Assembly: GCA_003255065.1 (NCBI GenBank)
Contig: QAOA01003354.1
Location: 310,001-374,000 of the forward strand
Reading direction: 5' to 3'
From: Cercis canadensis
Taxonomy: Eukaryota; Streptophyta; Magnoliopsida; Fabales; Fabaceae
DNA length: 64,000 nt
Shown: positions 1 to 12,305 of the stretch, piece by piece
Layout: each line of letters opens with the position of its first letter
How positions within the stretch are numbered: the first letter of the stretch is position 1
Position numbers and translations under genes: made by a program
Notes under the pieces: model-generated
Told to the model about the DNA's origin: nothing
Seen by the model: the letters and a program-made list of their open reading frames with translations, nothing else
Databases searched by the model: none

Positions 1-880
1 AGTCCACTTCACATTTCTTTTGTCTTGAATGACAAAAGAAATATTTTTACCAAGTTTCCCTCAAAATACGGATCTACAACGGCACCCAAAATGAGAGGGT
101 TTTCTTCATATGCTGAGGTGACTTTCTGACAGGATCATAATAGTCTCACACATTCTAGAGTCTTCATACAGGCTTTATCCATGTCAACAATTTTGAATAT
201 TTGACTTTAGAAGAATAAGTTCTCTATTTTAAGAATTAGTTCTCAACTTTTCTTGTTAACCTATTCTAAAAAAAACATTCAACCATAAAACACAGGTTAA
301 AAGAATTAAGGTTAATTGTTATTATCAAAACATGATTAGAAAATTGTGGAGCTAACAAAAGGCATTGGTTAGGAGGCATAAGAGAATACGCCTTATTTTG
401 GAGGCACCGGCCCGGTTTACACCAATTCATACAATTCTCACCAGTTTGATGCGGTCCACTGTAACGATTTAGGGGTATGAACCAAATCATTTTCCAGACC
501 AAACACCGATCGAACTGCCCAATCTAATCTGGTTTTTGAAACATTGATTTGTCCCCATATATATATTAGAAAATCATTACCCTATATCTATTCCTTTACT
601 TCAATTACACCGAAATGGCTAACATTTTCTTGTTGTAAATGAGACATCCTAATTGCAGACATATCATGTCCTTTTATCATTTAAATATGTTGTAAAATGT
701 AAGCATGATCAATCTCCGATCATAATCTTTTTGTTTTATATTTTAAGAAAAAAAAGTGATGGTGCATGTTCCAATCTTTCCATTCTTCCTTTGAATCATT
801 CTTATGAGATAAACATGTAATTGAATTATCTGTCCACACTCATTGGACAGGAGAACTTTTGGTACAAGCTTTGGGACTTC
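1..880. other. Non-coding AT-rich stretch
   Basis: I see no gene, RNA or recognisable repeat here. Reading frames are short and low in complexity. The 3' part probably belongs to the promoter of the small gene that starts at 1033. Confidence 0.5.
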
Positions 881-901
881 TAGCATAGCTCAACTGTTCC
901 C

Positions 902-908
902 TATAAAT
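902..908 (+). promoter_or_regulatory. Probable TATA box
   Basis: TATAAAT lies about 125 bases upstream of the ATG at 1033, a normal plant TATA-to-ATG distance if the leader is about 95 bases. This is motif and position only. Confidence 0.4.
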
Positions 909-961
909 TATGATTGAAGCACTAACCGTATCATTAAGAGAGAGCATAAAAATCCAAAATT

Positions 962-980
962 AAAAAAAAAAAAAAAAAAN

Positions 981-1011
<31 letters not shown>
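962..1011 (+). repeat. Poly-A tract with one undetermined base
   Basis: About fifty A residues in a row with a single N at 980. The N is the only ambiguous base I noticed, and it marks a spot where the assembly was uncertain. It lies in the putative 5' leader of the next gene. Confidence 0.9.
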
Positions 1012-1013
<2 letters not shown>

Positions 1014-1032
1014 TATTCATTGCATAGGCAGG

Positions 1033-2402
1033 ATGAGAGTCATAGTAATGATCCTATTTAGTTTGCTTCTGTCAGTTGCAGTGACTACTAATAATGCTTT
1101 CACTTCCTCTTCCTCTAATCCTCCTCCTCTTCCTATTTTCCGGCAACCACGCGTTATTTTACCAGCAGATGGGCCTCCTACTTTAGAATTCTTGAAGAAA
1201 TTCGGTAAAAGTGGTGAGCTTCTGATGATTTCTGCGGAGCTCAAGTTACTTGGCAAACCAAAAAAGAAAGATCGTGCAAGCTTGCATTAGGTATGCTAAC
1301 GAAAAGTGTCCTAAAGATAATTTTTGTGAATGCTTTGCAACTGAGGTGAATCTGTGCGAGAAACGGAGGAAAGAAGGAAAGAAATCAATGAAGAAAGCAA
1401 AGAAGAAAGGTATGCAACGCGTAATTGAGTCATGACAATTTTTTTGGTTTGCAAAGTCTCTTAAGTTTACCTGTTTCCAGAAAAAGTGAGTCATGGAACT
1501 TATTTGATAGAAACAGGCAGGAGATGATGAGATGTTATTTTCTATTTTTCTATTTTTTCAAATTAATGTTTTCGACACAATATATACCTCCCCTTCAAAA
1601 GGGAGGTAGCACTACTTCATCAGGTTTTGGCAAGACCTAAATTTCGGTGTCCTTGCAAAGAATATCAAAAAATCAAGTAAAGCAGTGTGGGACTCATTCC
1701 AAAACAATCAACAAAATTTAAGTTTAATTGTGTTGAAGAAAATTATTATTTTTGGTTATTTTTAATTCAGCATTTTTCTGTATCATTTTTTTTATTTATT
1801 TTTTAAAAAAATTAACTATTCTAATTCACACTAGATGATTTTTTTTTTTTTTTACTCTTTATAATGACACCAATTTTATGATACGAGTCCCCCCAAAACC
1901 CCCTCAATAAAGGCAATGGAGTAATGTTATCTCCCTTTTGAAAGGGATGTAGCATAACAATTACCTATATATATAATTTCATTGTCAAGTATGAAATCCG
2001 TTTAAAACCACACAATTATTTTACATCTTTAGGCAGACATAATAATACTTAGGAATTTTGCGTCTTACATTAGGAAATTAACATGCGCAGCAGGTAATGA
2101 GGTATTATGTTCCATTCTCATTTTTTGCAAATTATTTCTTTGATTTATTTACACAAGTGAATGGTATACTTTTCGAATACGTAATCACTCAAAATTCCCT
2201 TGTGTTGTTAATAATAATAATAAAATAAAATAAAAAGTACCCTGTCCTATATAATATTCCCTACTGAAACAACCATTAACATTCTCTCTGCACTTTATAT
2301 GATACAGAAAAGAAAGAGCAAGAAGATACAGAAAAGAAAGAGCAAGAAGATACAGAGAAAGCTAAATTAGAAGATACCGAGAAGGATAAACCAAAAGGGT
2401 AA
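1033..2402 (+). CDS. Small putative secreted Cys-rich protein, two exons, frameshifted
   Basis: I do not recognise the family. The ATG at 1033 opens a hydrophobic signal-peptide-like start (MRVIVMILFSLLLSVAVTT), followed by a Ser/Pro-rich stretch. That frame ends at 1290. The next frame, open from about 1230 to 1435, carries five Cys in a C-x7-C-x5-C-x-C-x8-C pattern and then a Lys-rich tail. The frames would join if one base of the A6 run at about 1260-1265 were extra, so this is a sequencing slip or a real one-base insertion. A good donor (GTATGC) follows 1409 in phase 1. An acceptor at 2307 opens exon 2 (2308-2402), which continues in phase as charged repeats (two copies of EKKEQEDT, then related units) to TAA. 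The total would be about 135 residues. The 898-base intron holds a foldback transposon. Role unknown. Confidence 0.5.
1583..1968. mobile_element. Foldback element, AATGACACC family, copy 1
   Basis: The two ends are inverted copies of each other. The left arm runs ACCTCC...AAAAGGGAGGTAGCACTAC to GGTGTCCTTGCAAAG (about 1587-1660). The right arm reads the reverse complement from about 1862 to 1967. The element lies wholly inside the intron of the 1033-2402 gene. Related arms occur near 10.3, 21.1 and 53.5-53.9 kb. Confidence 0.7.
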
Positions 2403-2463
2403 TTAGATGGACGCTAGCAGCTATGGGCTATGGCCAAACTAAGTATCAGCCCTAATATATTTA

Positions 2464-2769
2464 GAGAGTCGCTATTTTCACACCATAATTTGCTAATGTT
2501 ACATGCATCATCTTTAATGTTTGAATATGATATATACTAAATTACTCTCATTAAAAAAATAGAAAGTTTTTAAAATTGACTAATCATAAATTCTTTTTCT
2601 AAGTAAAAAAATGGAGCTATAATTAATAAGAGTTAGAAAAAAAAATATTATGATTAGTCAAATTTTAAAAAATTTCTATTTTTGAATAAAGGTAATTTAG
2701 TCTATATCATATTCAAACATTAAAGATGATGTGACATTAGCAAATTAGGGTGTGAAAATAGTGGCTCCC
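2464..2769. mobile_element. Foldback MITE, CTATTTTCACACC family, copy 1
   Basis: Arms of about 115 bases (2470-2590 and 2650-2765) are near-perfect inverted repeats, so the element could fold almost completely on itself. It is flanked by the direct repeat TATATTTA at 2456-2463 and 2770-2777, which I read as an 8-bp target-site duplication. A second, more decayed copy lies at 37908-38166. Confidence 0.8.
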
Positions 2770-2941
2770 TATATTTATTATGAATGTTTAAGGATTAAGA
2801 TGAAAGAATGTGACACATATATAAGAATATTGTTGTTTTAATTATACTAGATTATGTGGTTTGTGTACGTGTTATCTATAATTTTTCTGAGTAATGTTAG
2901 ATAGCTAAATTTTATGTATTGTCAAATTGAAGTGTACTTGT

Positions 2942-3108
2942 CAACGCGAGTTAGCTCAGTTAGTCAAAGAGTTTTGGGTTAAGGTTTTGCACCTTCTAAG
3001 TGTCAAGTTCAAACCTTTTGCGACCAATAATCTTGCTTGGTGGGCATCCCTACTAAGAGAGATCCCTTGGCACCCAGGAGCTAGTTAAATAGCCTCCTTG
3101 TTGAGTGT
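2942..3108 (+). mobile_element. tRNA-derived SINE, family 1, copy 1
   Basis: The 5' end resembles a tRNA gene. It has an A-box-like TTAGCTCAGTTAGT at 2951-2964 and a B-box-like GTTCAAACC at 3007-3015, which are internal RNA polymerase III promoter elements. The body (TTGCTTGGTGGGCATCCCTA and onward) recurs in reverse orientation near 5.6-5.8 and 43.0-43.1 kb. The tRNA stems do not pair well, so this is not a working tRNA. Confidence 0.75.
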
Positions 3109-3114
3109 ATTTTA

Positions 3115-4405
3115 TACCTATTCTTCATGAACTCTCAATCTAATTTTTGCATGTTTCTTGAGGAAATTTAGTGTTAAATAATGTATTTTTGTTACTTTGT
3201 AAGTTTGAGTTAAAATATATAGGTTCCATGGCTTTAATTGAAAAAATGGTGAATTTTGAGAGCTGTGACAGCAACCAAGGGCTGCAGCCCTTGAAATCAA
3301 GAGCCCCAGCCCTTGGCCTTGAGAGCCCCTGCACCCGTGCATTAAAAAGCCAATGCCCCTACCCCTCTAAGGTAGCACCCCAGCCCTTGTTCTTGGATAC
3401 TAGGTAAATTTCCAAAGTCCCAAGCACCCATGCCCCTCTAAGGTAGCACCCCAGCTCCCGCAAGTTGCCATTGACCCGAGACAGAGCGCCTATGTGCTTC
3501 CAACCAAGAGCCCCAACGCTAGCCCTTTATTTTCTGTAGACGTAGAGTTGTTTCCTAATTTAAATAGGATTTATGCAAAGTAGTATAAATAGGACTTTTA
3601 GGTTTTAGAAAGAAAATTTTTAGACTTTTTGGAGAGTAGAGAAGAGGCCAGACAAAGATTGGTGACAGTAAATCTCGGCTTCTACACTGAGTTTTATTCT
3701 TCTTTCTTCTCATCTATGTCTAGAATTTCATCAATTCTATTTTATTTTACTGTTATGAACTAATTTCTTTCTAGGGCTACAATGTAGCCTAACTATGAAC
3801 GGTTGCAATTCCTTTTAGAATTAATTTATGATTTTATCATTTTTCCTATTTGAGTATTCATCTATGTTCCTCATGCTTTTAATTGTCTAATCACCAATTA
3901 GTTAATAGGTTAATCACAATGAAACTGGAAGGAGATTTGTGTGTTTAGTTCATTGGGATAAATATTATAAGTTGCATGTTGGATAGGGATATACCTTCAT
4001 GACATGTGTAGTCAATTAAAGAGATCTATAGAATTGAATGAATTTTCTAGTTATTCGTGATTTACATAAGAATATAGTGGGTTCATAACTTGAAAGTATT
4101 TTTATTATACCTTGGAAAAAGCTAATAAATAAATTAGGAAATTTTGGTTAGCAATTAGAAAGATAAATCTAGATTAAGAAAATTAGGAATAAAAATTGAG
4201 ATTAGTTATGGTGAAATCGGAACCCCTAGTCTTTCTCTCTATATTAATTCTTAATTTTTATCTACTTTTACTTATTTTCAGTTTACTTAGTTTATTCTTG
4301 AAATTTCTACTTAATCAATTGATTAGATAAAATTGGGATTAATCACATTTATTATATTACTTGTAAAACGATAACGTGCACTTGCGCTCCATTTTAGCAC
4401 AACAC
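3115..4405 (+). mobile_element. Possible LTR-retrotransposon remnant
   Basis: Two imperfect direct copies of a 23-base unit beginning CCCCTCTAAGG lie 71 bases apart (3362 and 3433) in a C-rich block. A TATA-like TATAAATAGG follows at 3584-3593. The block ends near 4405 with ACGTGCACTTGCG, a motif I associate with 3' ends of plant LTRs. I found no second LTR, primer-binding site or coding region, so a solo LTR or a chance resemblance are both possible. Confidence 0.3.
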
Positions 4406-4410
4406 TCCTC

Positions 4411-5320
4411 TAAAGAGCCAATAGTGCTGAGAATGTACTAGTCGATGTCGAGATTGTGCCATTAAGATCACCCAGAAAAAAAACTTAATCTCGATATATA
4501 AAAATTAGTCCGAGAATACCTTAATCATTAAAAAATAAAAATTTAGCCCACTCAATCCCCAAAGTATTGCTTGTACCTTACACTTACACAATTGTTTAAT
4601 TTAGTTATAATTAATTAATTAAAGGTGCAGAGATCATGTAATATATTTAGATCACTTAACCATTGATCATATAGTATTAATTGAGCAAGCATATTATATA
4701 TTATAATTGTAAAGGATTAAATGGTAAAATCAGAACCCTACAGATCGAAGTTCATATGAAACTGAAAATGAGTGGACGATTTTCGATTTAGAAATGTAAT
4801 CATGTATAAAGTGGTGGAAGAAAGAGATTATATGAATTTAAAGAATAGAGACACTATTTGTAAACTCCTAAAGTATTACACTACTAGATATAAAAGAGGT
4901 AGTTTATTAATAATTTTATTGGATTTTGTACCTAGGTCATACCAATAAAACTCTCAATTTATATCTAAATACTGGAGTACTCTTAAGATGCTAAGTCAAT
5001 TTCTTATTAGATATAAATTGTTAATTAGCATTCACCTAACTATTTAAACTTTTGGAATAAGATGGTTCCTTAATATAATATTAAAGCCTCTCTAATCAAG
5101 CTACTAGAAGATTAATCCTTACTACTCTTACTTTTTGAATTAAATTAAAATTTTACAACACGTTATGAGTGAGCGTAAGCTTTATCCATACTTCAAATGC
5201 AAAGAGTTTTCATGTGTGGGGTTATCTAGATATAAAATTATTCATAGCTTTTTACTTAACAACTTAAGCTTTTAAGTTGAGATGGTTCCTTAACATGGAG
5301 ATCAATTTTTTTTTTCGTAT
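4411..5320. other. Non-coding AT-rich stretch
   Basis: Stop codons crowd every frame, and I see no repeat with recognisable ends. Confidence 0.5.
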
Positions 5321-5329
5321 ATAAAATTA

Positions 5330-5535
5330 CAGGTATTTTATTATACTACATGTGTATACTATATTATACTGACGTGGCAAGCATATATAATTTTTATATT
5401 TTATTTTATATAAAATTAATTTATCTTATTTTTTCAAACAAACTTAAAAACGGTTAATTTGTATACATGTCATTCATATATTAATTATTCTTATGTAGTA
5501 TAATTAATATACAACAAAGTATCTAAGAAACCTCC
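5330..5535 (+). mobile_element. MULE-type MITE, 9-bp duplication family, copy A
   Basis: About 206 bp. It contains the family core (CTGACGTGGCAAGCATATA near the start, CAAACTTAAAAACGG in the middle) and ends in GTATCTAAGAAACCTCC. It is flanked by the 9-bp direct repeat ATAAAATTA at 5321-5329 and 5536-5544. The left terminus has diverged more than the right. Confidence 0.8.
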
Positions 5536-5574
5536 ATAAAATTATAATAAAGATTAAGTTACTCAAATACTACG

Positions 5575-5815
5575 AGGCAGGACATTAGTGACATGTGTGG
5601 GGACCTACAAAAGAGCAGACTGAGACCCACCTAGACAGATGCACTATTGGCCCTTAGAGATTGCTACTTAACTAGCCTCTAGGCACATTGTCCGCCAAGC
5701 AAATTGTTGGTCACAGGAAATAAAGTGAAATTATTGGTCATAAGGGGTTTGAATTTAGAACCTAGGAGATGCAGAGTCCTAAGCTAAAAGCTTTTCACCA
5801 AATGAGTTTATTTTT
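5575..5815 (-). mobile_element. tRNA-derived SINE, family 1, copy 2
   Basis: Reverse orientation. It shares GACATGTGTGGGGACC-like and CTATTGGCCCTTAGAG segments with the copy at 42957-43125, and the CCAAGCAAATTGTTGGTCAC segment with the 2942 copy. A B-box-like sequence lies near 5750-5765. Confidence 0.65.
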
Positions 5816-6500
5816 TCCACTTTATTAATTAAATTAAAATTTCAATATAAAATATGAATAAACCTATACTTTATCCACAATTAAAGTTTTAAAGACTTTT
5901 ACATGTGAAAGCATATCTATCTAATATAAATTTATTTTTAGACTTTTGCCTAACAACTCCAATTTTTTGGATGAGGTGATTCTTGATATTTTCCTCGAAA
6001 CAACATGGCTTGCTTTGGGAAAAGAAAACTTAACGAACGAATTGTAATGATATGAGAAGTTGATAGGAAAATGAGAGCAAATCAAGTAAAAAAATGTTAT
6101 TTTCATACTTAATTAAAAAAATTAAACGAGTTTAATTAAAATTTTAATAAATTCAATTAAATCCATATTCTTGTACAACAGCATTTGGAGAGATAATCAC
6201 TTACCAGTTACCACTTATAAAATTGAATACTTGGTTATCACTTATAACTTAATCAAGAATAAGTTCAAATTTAATTGTAATATATTTATTTATTCTATAT
6301 TCAAATAAAAACTAAAACTAACTTTTATTGCCGATAAAAATTTTCCAGTATTTTGAGCTGTTTAGGGTAGATTTGATAAATTTATAAAAATAGTTGTAAA
6401 TTAAAATAAATTTATCACTAATTTACAAATAGTTTATTATTTTTTCCCCTTGTAATAATAACGATAGGCACGTGGAATCCATCTGTTAGTTCTCAATCTC
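5816..6500. other. Intergenic stretch upstream of the unknown gene
   Basis: AT-rich with no coding signal. The 3' part is presumably the promoter of the gene at 6701. I see no clear TATA box at a usual distance. Confidence 0.45.
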
Positions 6501-6700
6501 TATTTTATCTTATCGAAAATATTACAAATATCCCAATCGGTGGGGAAGGATAGTGATAAGTGGGGACTGTGGGAAAGAAAGAACAAAGGAAGTAGATGGG
6601 AGAGTAACTACGTAAAGCCAAAGGGACTCTTTATTATCTCCTTTTCCTTTTCTTGCTGCAGTATCAAAAAAATAAGAGACAGAAAAAATAACTGGTTAGC

Positions 6701-9700
6701 ATGTTCGGTGGCAAAGGCATGGATGGTGGAGGTGTTGCTATAAGGACGGTGGGAAGAGCTGTGACAAGGGTTGGTGTTGCTGCTGCTGCTGCTGGTAGTG
6801 GTGGTGGTGGTGGTGGTGGTATACAAGAATCTTTATCATCTTCCACCATTAATGGTTCCTCTTCTTCTTCTAGGTCTACTTCTCCTAGGAGGACCCACCT
6901 CTCTATGGCTTCCCCTGTTTCCTCTGTTTCTTCATATAATAATAATAATCACAAATCTGCCACTTCTGGGATACCCATTTGGAATTCTGGTTCACCAGAG
7001 TGTGATGAGTGTGAATGGGTTTCTGTTGATGTAATTGAAGATGAGGGTGCTTGTGGATATGGGTTTCATGGTCATTACATTTTAGGGCATGTTCCTTCTG
7101 AGGATGAGGTTGAAGATGCTGTTTTTGCTCTCCAACAGTAAGTTTTTTTTTTCCTTGTATTTTTGTTGTTGTTATTATACCTTTGTTTGTTTAAAGAACA
7201 ATTTGTTTCTATACTGATTTTCATGCTTGTTGGGGATTAAAATGCTGTACATTGCCTTGTATTAAGTTTTTCTTGCCTATTTTGCTATGATTTTTTTTTT
7301 TTTGTCCTATATAGTTCTTGTTTTGCATGATATTTAGTCATCAATGATTTTGGTATTACCACATAAAAATTGATGCTTTACAATAGAGGTGCTAGCATTC
7401 TAAAACAATCTTGTTTCATTTTCTTCATTTTATCCTTCAATTCTGTTCTGCACATTTTGATTTTTTGACTATTGGAATGTCTTCATTATAAGCTTTTTTT
7501 TAACTTCACACTATCATGCAATAATCTTATCATTTTTACCTGTGAAGCACAAACACTTCAAAAAAGAAGCACTATCCAAGTTTCACTATGACACTCTGTG
7601 GACACTCCAACGCCTCTAAATAGCATTCCCATGAACAAAAAAGATTAAATTTTAACATTTGAAACTTTCTTAACATGTTTTAACACGTTAGACTTATTTT
7701 ACGTACAGGTTCATATATTTCTTAGTGTTTTCATGGTTATATATAGGAATACTTGATATAAAATTTTATTATGTATATCATGTTGTGTCATGTCCTTAGA
7801 TTTTATCGTCATGTCTTGTGTCCTGCTTCTGTGTCTGTGCTTCATAGGTTTTTTCTTTTTTCTTTAATTTCAGATAAGCATTGTGTTCAGAATGTGATGC
7901 CTGATATTTTGTATACAGTGTGTTTGGGCCTGCCTCACCTGTCCAGCATGTTAGGGACAAATACAACTATGAATTGGACAATGATGGATCAGAACTAGAC
8001 TGGGTGGAACCCTCTTCAACTCCATACAAGTCAAGAATCCTACAAGCTCAAAGATCTGAGGGAGTTTATTATGCACTTCATTTGCTGCAGACTGAGCCAT
8101 CAGTTCAGGTGCATTTTACAGCCTATTATAATAGACAAACTCGAACATTATATACAAGGGGGTTTCTATGCTATACCCGCAGAATTGACTTATGTCACAT
8201 GTGGGGCCTTTTCTACACTGTTTTGGTTCTACATTGTATCATACTAGCAAAGTTGACATAATTTAAATTTTACTTTTCAAGCCACAGATAAGTTAATTTT
8301 ACTGGTTCAATGAAAGTTAATATATTTCAAGGAATTGTGTAAAACACTTAAGGAAGTAAAAGTAGTATACAAAGATTAAATACCAGGCCAGTGGAACTGC
8401 TTCTAGCTGATAATATAAGCAATTTCTGATCAAAATGGAACCTAGTCTTGTGATATCATCTTCTGCTTCTCTATATATATATATATATATAACCTGAAAA
8501 TTGAGTTTAACAAGATGAGATCTTAACAATGATACATGTTGATTTTTATTTGTACATGCATTACTTTCTTTTAAGCGTAGTCTTTCTGTAGAAAATGGTG
8601 AAATCATTGTCATCTGATAAAGCTGTTTGGGATGCTGTTCTGAACAATGAAGCTGTGCGGGAACTCAAAGAGTCAATTTTTGAAGGTTGGTAAATAATTA
8701 TTGTGAAAGTATTCTTAAACCATTCTTGTATAGTTTGGATTATATGTTAGTGCTGGGTTTAAGATAGTGTTCTCTCTCACTTCATCTATTAAATTAGTAC
8801 TACTCCTTTAATTTGGAATGGGATGAACTTTCCAACCTCTAGAGTTGTGTCATAGAACATCATCTTATGTTCTGCATATTGGATATGTTGTTGGGAATTG
8901 GGAATTGGCATTAGAAATGCACATGTGAGTGGTGTGGGGCTTAAATAATCTGGAGTAAAGAAGTCCCACTTTGGATAGAAAAAAGGAAAATGTGTGGTAT
9001 ATAATACTCTGATTGGCCCAAGACTCATGAACTTAAGCTTTTGGGTCAAGTTATTGCTAATTCCTGTATGCTATACCACACATGCTCGCGGAACCACATG
9101 TAAAAGGGAGCAGGGATTAATTTTTCCTTCACCTACCAGCCTTAGATTTTTTACCCAGATGTGTAGCTCTGCTGCATAAAACTTAGCCTTTGGTTTGTAA
9201 TCATTCTTGTTGTTGTTCTCCATGAGCCTGTTGTGTCAAACTCCCGGTCGTCATTATATAAGTTCATCTTAATCCATGTTCAATTCACATTTCAGTATTA
9301 CTTAAATCTGATAGAAGAATTGACCACAATCTTCTGTTCACCGTCTTGCCTTTGATAATATGTTACTTCCTTCATGTCCATTTCTTGTAACTTAAGCAAT
9401 TCATTTTATTCCTATTGTCTGGTTTTCCATGTGCTGGCATATGTTTTACTGCTGTAATTTTTTCTGTTTCACATCCTAACTGTTCTATCTAATCTCCTCT
9501 GTGGGAGTGCTTTGTAAAGTAATATATTTACCTCAAGGTACACTTGTTATGCACATAAGGAATTCGTTGAGATCTAACATTCAACTGTCACTAAGGGTTT
9601 GTTTTGGAGTTACTTTGGAGGGGAAAGGAAATGAGAGGAGAGGAATAAAGCTCCCCTCTTCATTGTTTGAAAGATTTATCTTAAAAAAGGAGAGGAGACC

Positions 9701-10794
9701 GGTGGGTAAGATGCAACCCCCCACTCATTTTTTGATCCATTTCGTGTTCCTCAAGAAATATGTTAAAATGACTATTACACCCCTTTATTTTTTAAAAAAT
9801 TCCCCACTCATATCCCACACAAATAAGTATATTATATTATTTAATTTTATATTAAATATGTCTATTTTAATAATAAAAGGTAAACTAGTAAAAATCTTTT
9901 ACAATAGGACTTTTCCTTTTCTTTCCTCTCCTTTTACTCATTTTAATCATCCAAACAAAGGAGAGGAAAACCCTTCCCTTTCCCTTTCCTTCCTTTCCCC
10001 CTCTTTCCTCTCCTCTCCTTTCCTTTCCCCTCACTTCAAACTCCCAAACAGAGCCTAATGAAAACTTTTGATTTTGCTTATGCCATTCTTACGTTTTCTA
10101 GTATCATGGAGTCGACTTTGCTTCCTTATCATTTTGTTTTCACTCAGCTTGATATGCTTGGAAATTATTGCCATATTACTTGTTCTCTTGTTTGACGATG
10201 ATCATAATTTCATGTCACCAAAATTGAGGAACATGAAAATAGATATGGACAACTACATAATAAGACAACGATAAAATTGTATTAATCTTAGCTTAAAAAG
10301 GTGACTCGATTTCAAGATCTTTGTAATGACACCAAGATCAAGATGTGGGTCCCTCCCGTTGGGAGGGATGTAGCATTACCTCCCACTGAAGCTTACCAAC
10401 CACCAAATGAAAATCTATAATTGATTTGCACATTTGATCTCACTAATCTCTGCACTTGTATTTGGCAGATGAAGAGCACAGTTCAGAGAGTCTAGGTGGC
10501 ACTTCTGATGTTGAGTCTCATACCACAACAAACATTGTGATGCAGATATTTGATACTGCCAAATCAAAATTCATGGAGGTTATTGAGAAAATTACAATGA
10601 TTATGAATGACTTGTTTCAACCTGCAAATCATAAGACAGCTACAGAAGCAGAAGCAGAACCCTGTGCTCGTGATCGTATCAATGAGACAGTGAGAATCGG
10701 CTTCATGCTTTCTATCGCGGTGGTGTTGGTCGTGGTGGGTGGCCGGCGAGCCAAATCCAAGAGGGAGGATCGAGCCAAATCCAGCAAGGCTTGA
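6701..10794 (+). CDS. Unknown plant protein, four exons, one membrane segment
   Basis: Exons 6701-7137, 7919-8108, 8592-8685 and 10469-10794 join in phase (2, 0, 1) to give 348 aa. The phase rules out an alternative donor four bases downstream in exon 3, which would create a stop. The N-terminus is low complexity: an Ala run, a Gly run, Ser-rich stretches and an Asn run. A conserved-looking acidic block follows (CDECEWVSVDVIEDEGACGY, then HYILGHVPSEDEVEDAVFAL). Exons 2-3 encode ELDNDGSELDWVEPS and SSDKAVWDAVLNNEAVRELK. Exon 4 is Ser/Glu-rich and contains an amphipathic stretch (FDTAKSKFMEVIEKITMIM) and a hydrophobic segment (IGFMLSIAVVLVVVGG) near the C-terminus, followed by basic residues. 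This suggests a tail-anchored or single-pass protein with a cytosolic N-terminus. I have seen such proteins only as uncharacterised plant proteins and assign no function. Confidence 0.85.
8469..8490. repeat. (TA)n microsatellite
   Basis: About ten TA units in intron 2 of the unknown gene. Confidence 0.8.
9595..10055. mobile_element. Tourist-like (PIF/Harbinger) MITE, 461 bp
   Basis: The element begins GGGTTTGTTTTGGAG and ends CTCCCAAACAGAGCC, the reverse complement of GGCTCTGTTTGGGAG. It is flanked by TAA at 9592-9594 and 10056-10058. A 3-bp TAA/TTA duplication with GG..TGTTTGG termini is the hallmark of PIF/Harbinger MITEs. The arms are purine-rich on one strand. It lies inside intron 3 of the unknown gene and opens a long but meaningless frame across its low-complexity arms. 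Confidence 0.85.
10299..10384 (+). mobile_element. Solo arm of the AATGACACC foldback family
   Basis: It contains TTTCAAGATCTTTGTAATGACACCAAG and then GGGTCCCTCCC...GGGAGGGATGTAGCATTACC, in the same order as the right arm at 53.77-53.88 kb. It lies just upstream of the last exon of the unknown gene. Confidence 0.6.
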
Positions 10795-12305
10795 CATAAT
10801 TTGACGACACAACAACATTTTAGCATTTTGTTATTTGGATGGTTTTGCTTGTAGTTCAAGTTATGTGTATAACTCAGAACTTTTTTGGTTTCAAGTTTAA
10901 CTAACATCCTAGAATGAAATAAGTTATGTGATTTATGTGTAATTCTTTAAAATGGAAAATGATTGGTTCTTATCTTTAAAATTGATTATGTGGACCTATA
11001 GTAAACAAATAGGAGTGAGTTTTATGCTTCCAGTACTAAACACTATTTGAAATTGAACCTAAAAAACACTAATTTGAAAAAAATAAATCATAAAAACATA
11101 TTTAAAAAGTTAAATAAAAAGGGAACAAAAAATATAAATAAATTCCAAACTAAATAGGCCCATAATTTTTCTACAAGGTTTATTTGCTTTGTTTAAAACC
11201 TCCGGAACTTAGTCATTATAGGTATTGATCACATCTAAGACTTATTTTAAGCAAGAGAAGAGATCTGATATTAATAGCCAAACACGTTAATAGCATGTTT
11301 AGTTTAGCGGTTAAGTATCAAAAATTACTTTTGCCTTACCAAATATGCTAAAAATTAGACATCAGTAAACTTTTTTTCTTTTAGGTTACATGACGACAAG
11401 AAAGTTTAAATCATTGACCTTCTGCAAACTACTCAAATCTCTCATCATTAAATAGAAAAATTTTATGTCAGTAACTTCTTTGAAACTTACTTTCTTGTTC
11501 ATAATTTTTCCTTTTTGTTGAATTTCCTGGTTTTGGAACAGGGAAGGCACTTTGCCTTTGCATTGACTCAAACTCACAATGCAGATTTCAAACTTGCAAT
11601 GAAATTATGGAAATGATGAAATATGCCATTTGGATCAATGTAGCTGTTATTGTAGGTAAAAGCAAAATCAGTAGACAAAAACCATAACTACCAATTCTGT
11701 AAAGTGATCTAATGCCATTTTCTCACTTGTCAAACACAGCTAAACAGAGCAAAACCAAAGCTTCATCTCCCAAACCTATTTAAGTATAAAAGTGGAAACT
11801 ACCTAACTCTATTTGATAATTATAAATTAAAGTAGTGATCAAGTTTCATCAGAAGGTCAAAGGTCCATGGTTGGCCATTAATGGAGGAAATTTTTTTTAC
11901 ACCTTTCTCTCACACACAGAATACAGAAAAGGCAGCAGCTTGTGTTCAAACTATTGACCCATCCATTAAAGCGTTTCAAAATAATATCAATATTCGTAAA
12001 TGATTTACTTTACCATGCACACAAGAATTGTTCCCACCAGGCAATCACAAAAATGGGATTGTTTTCTTCACTAGAAGCATTGTTAATGGAAAATTTATAG
12101 AACTTAGTTATAATCTGCACCTAAAAGCAAATTTACATATTCTTGAATCAGTAACGTTAGCATTAATGCTAATCTTCTAGTCACATATTTACTCCTAAAA
12201 TCCCTATTCACATATATGCCATTACCATTTCCCTCATAACAGATGATGGTACTACCTAGCTGGAATTTGTTCTAAATTGCTGTATAACCATATGCTTAAC
12301 CCAAA
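10795..12305. other. Convergent intergenic interval
   Basis: This lies between the 3' ends of the unknown gene and RPC4. It should hold both 3' UTRs. I see no further gene, RNA or repeat with clear ends. Confidence 0.5.

Noticed and set aside
2942..3020. A functional tRNA gene
   Set aside because: The A and B boxes are present, but the acceptor, D and anticodon stems do not pair, there is no proper anticodon loop, and the same sequence recurs as a longer SINE.
8001..8261. Extension of exon 2 of the unknown gene past 8108
   Set aside because: The frame stays open to 8261 but loses the conserved character. A donor at 8109 joins in phase with the next exons.
9501..10058. A 185-codon open frame on the plus strand
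   Set aside because: It spans a Tourist-like MITE made of low-complexity purine/pyrimidine arms. The product would be repetitive and it lies inside an intron of a better-supported gene.
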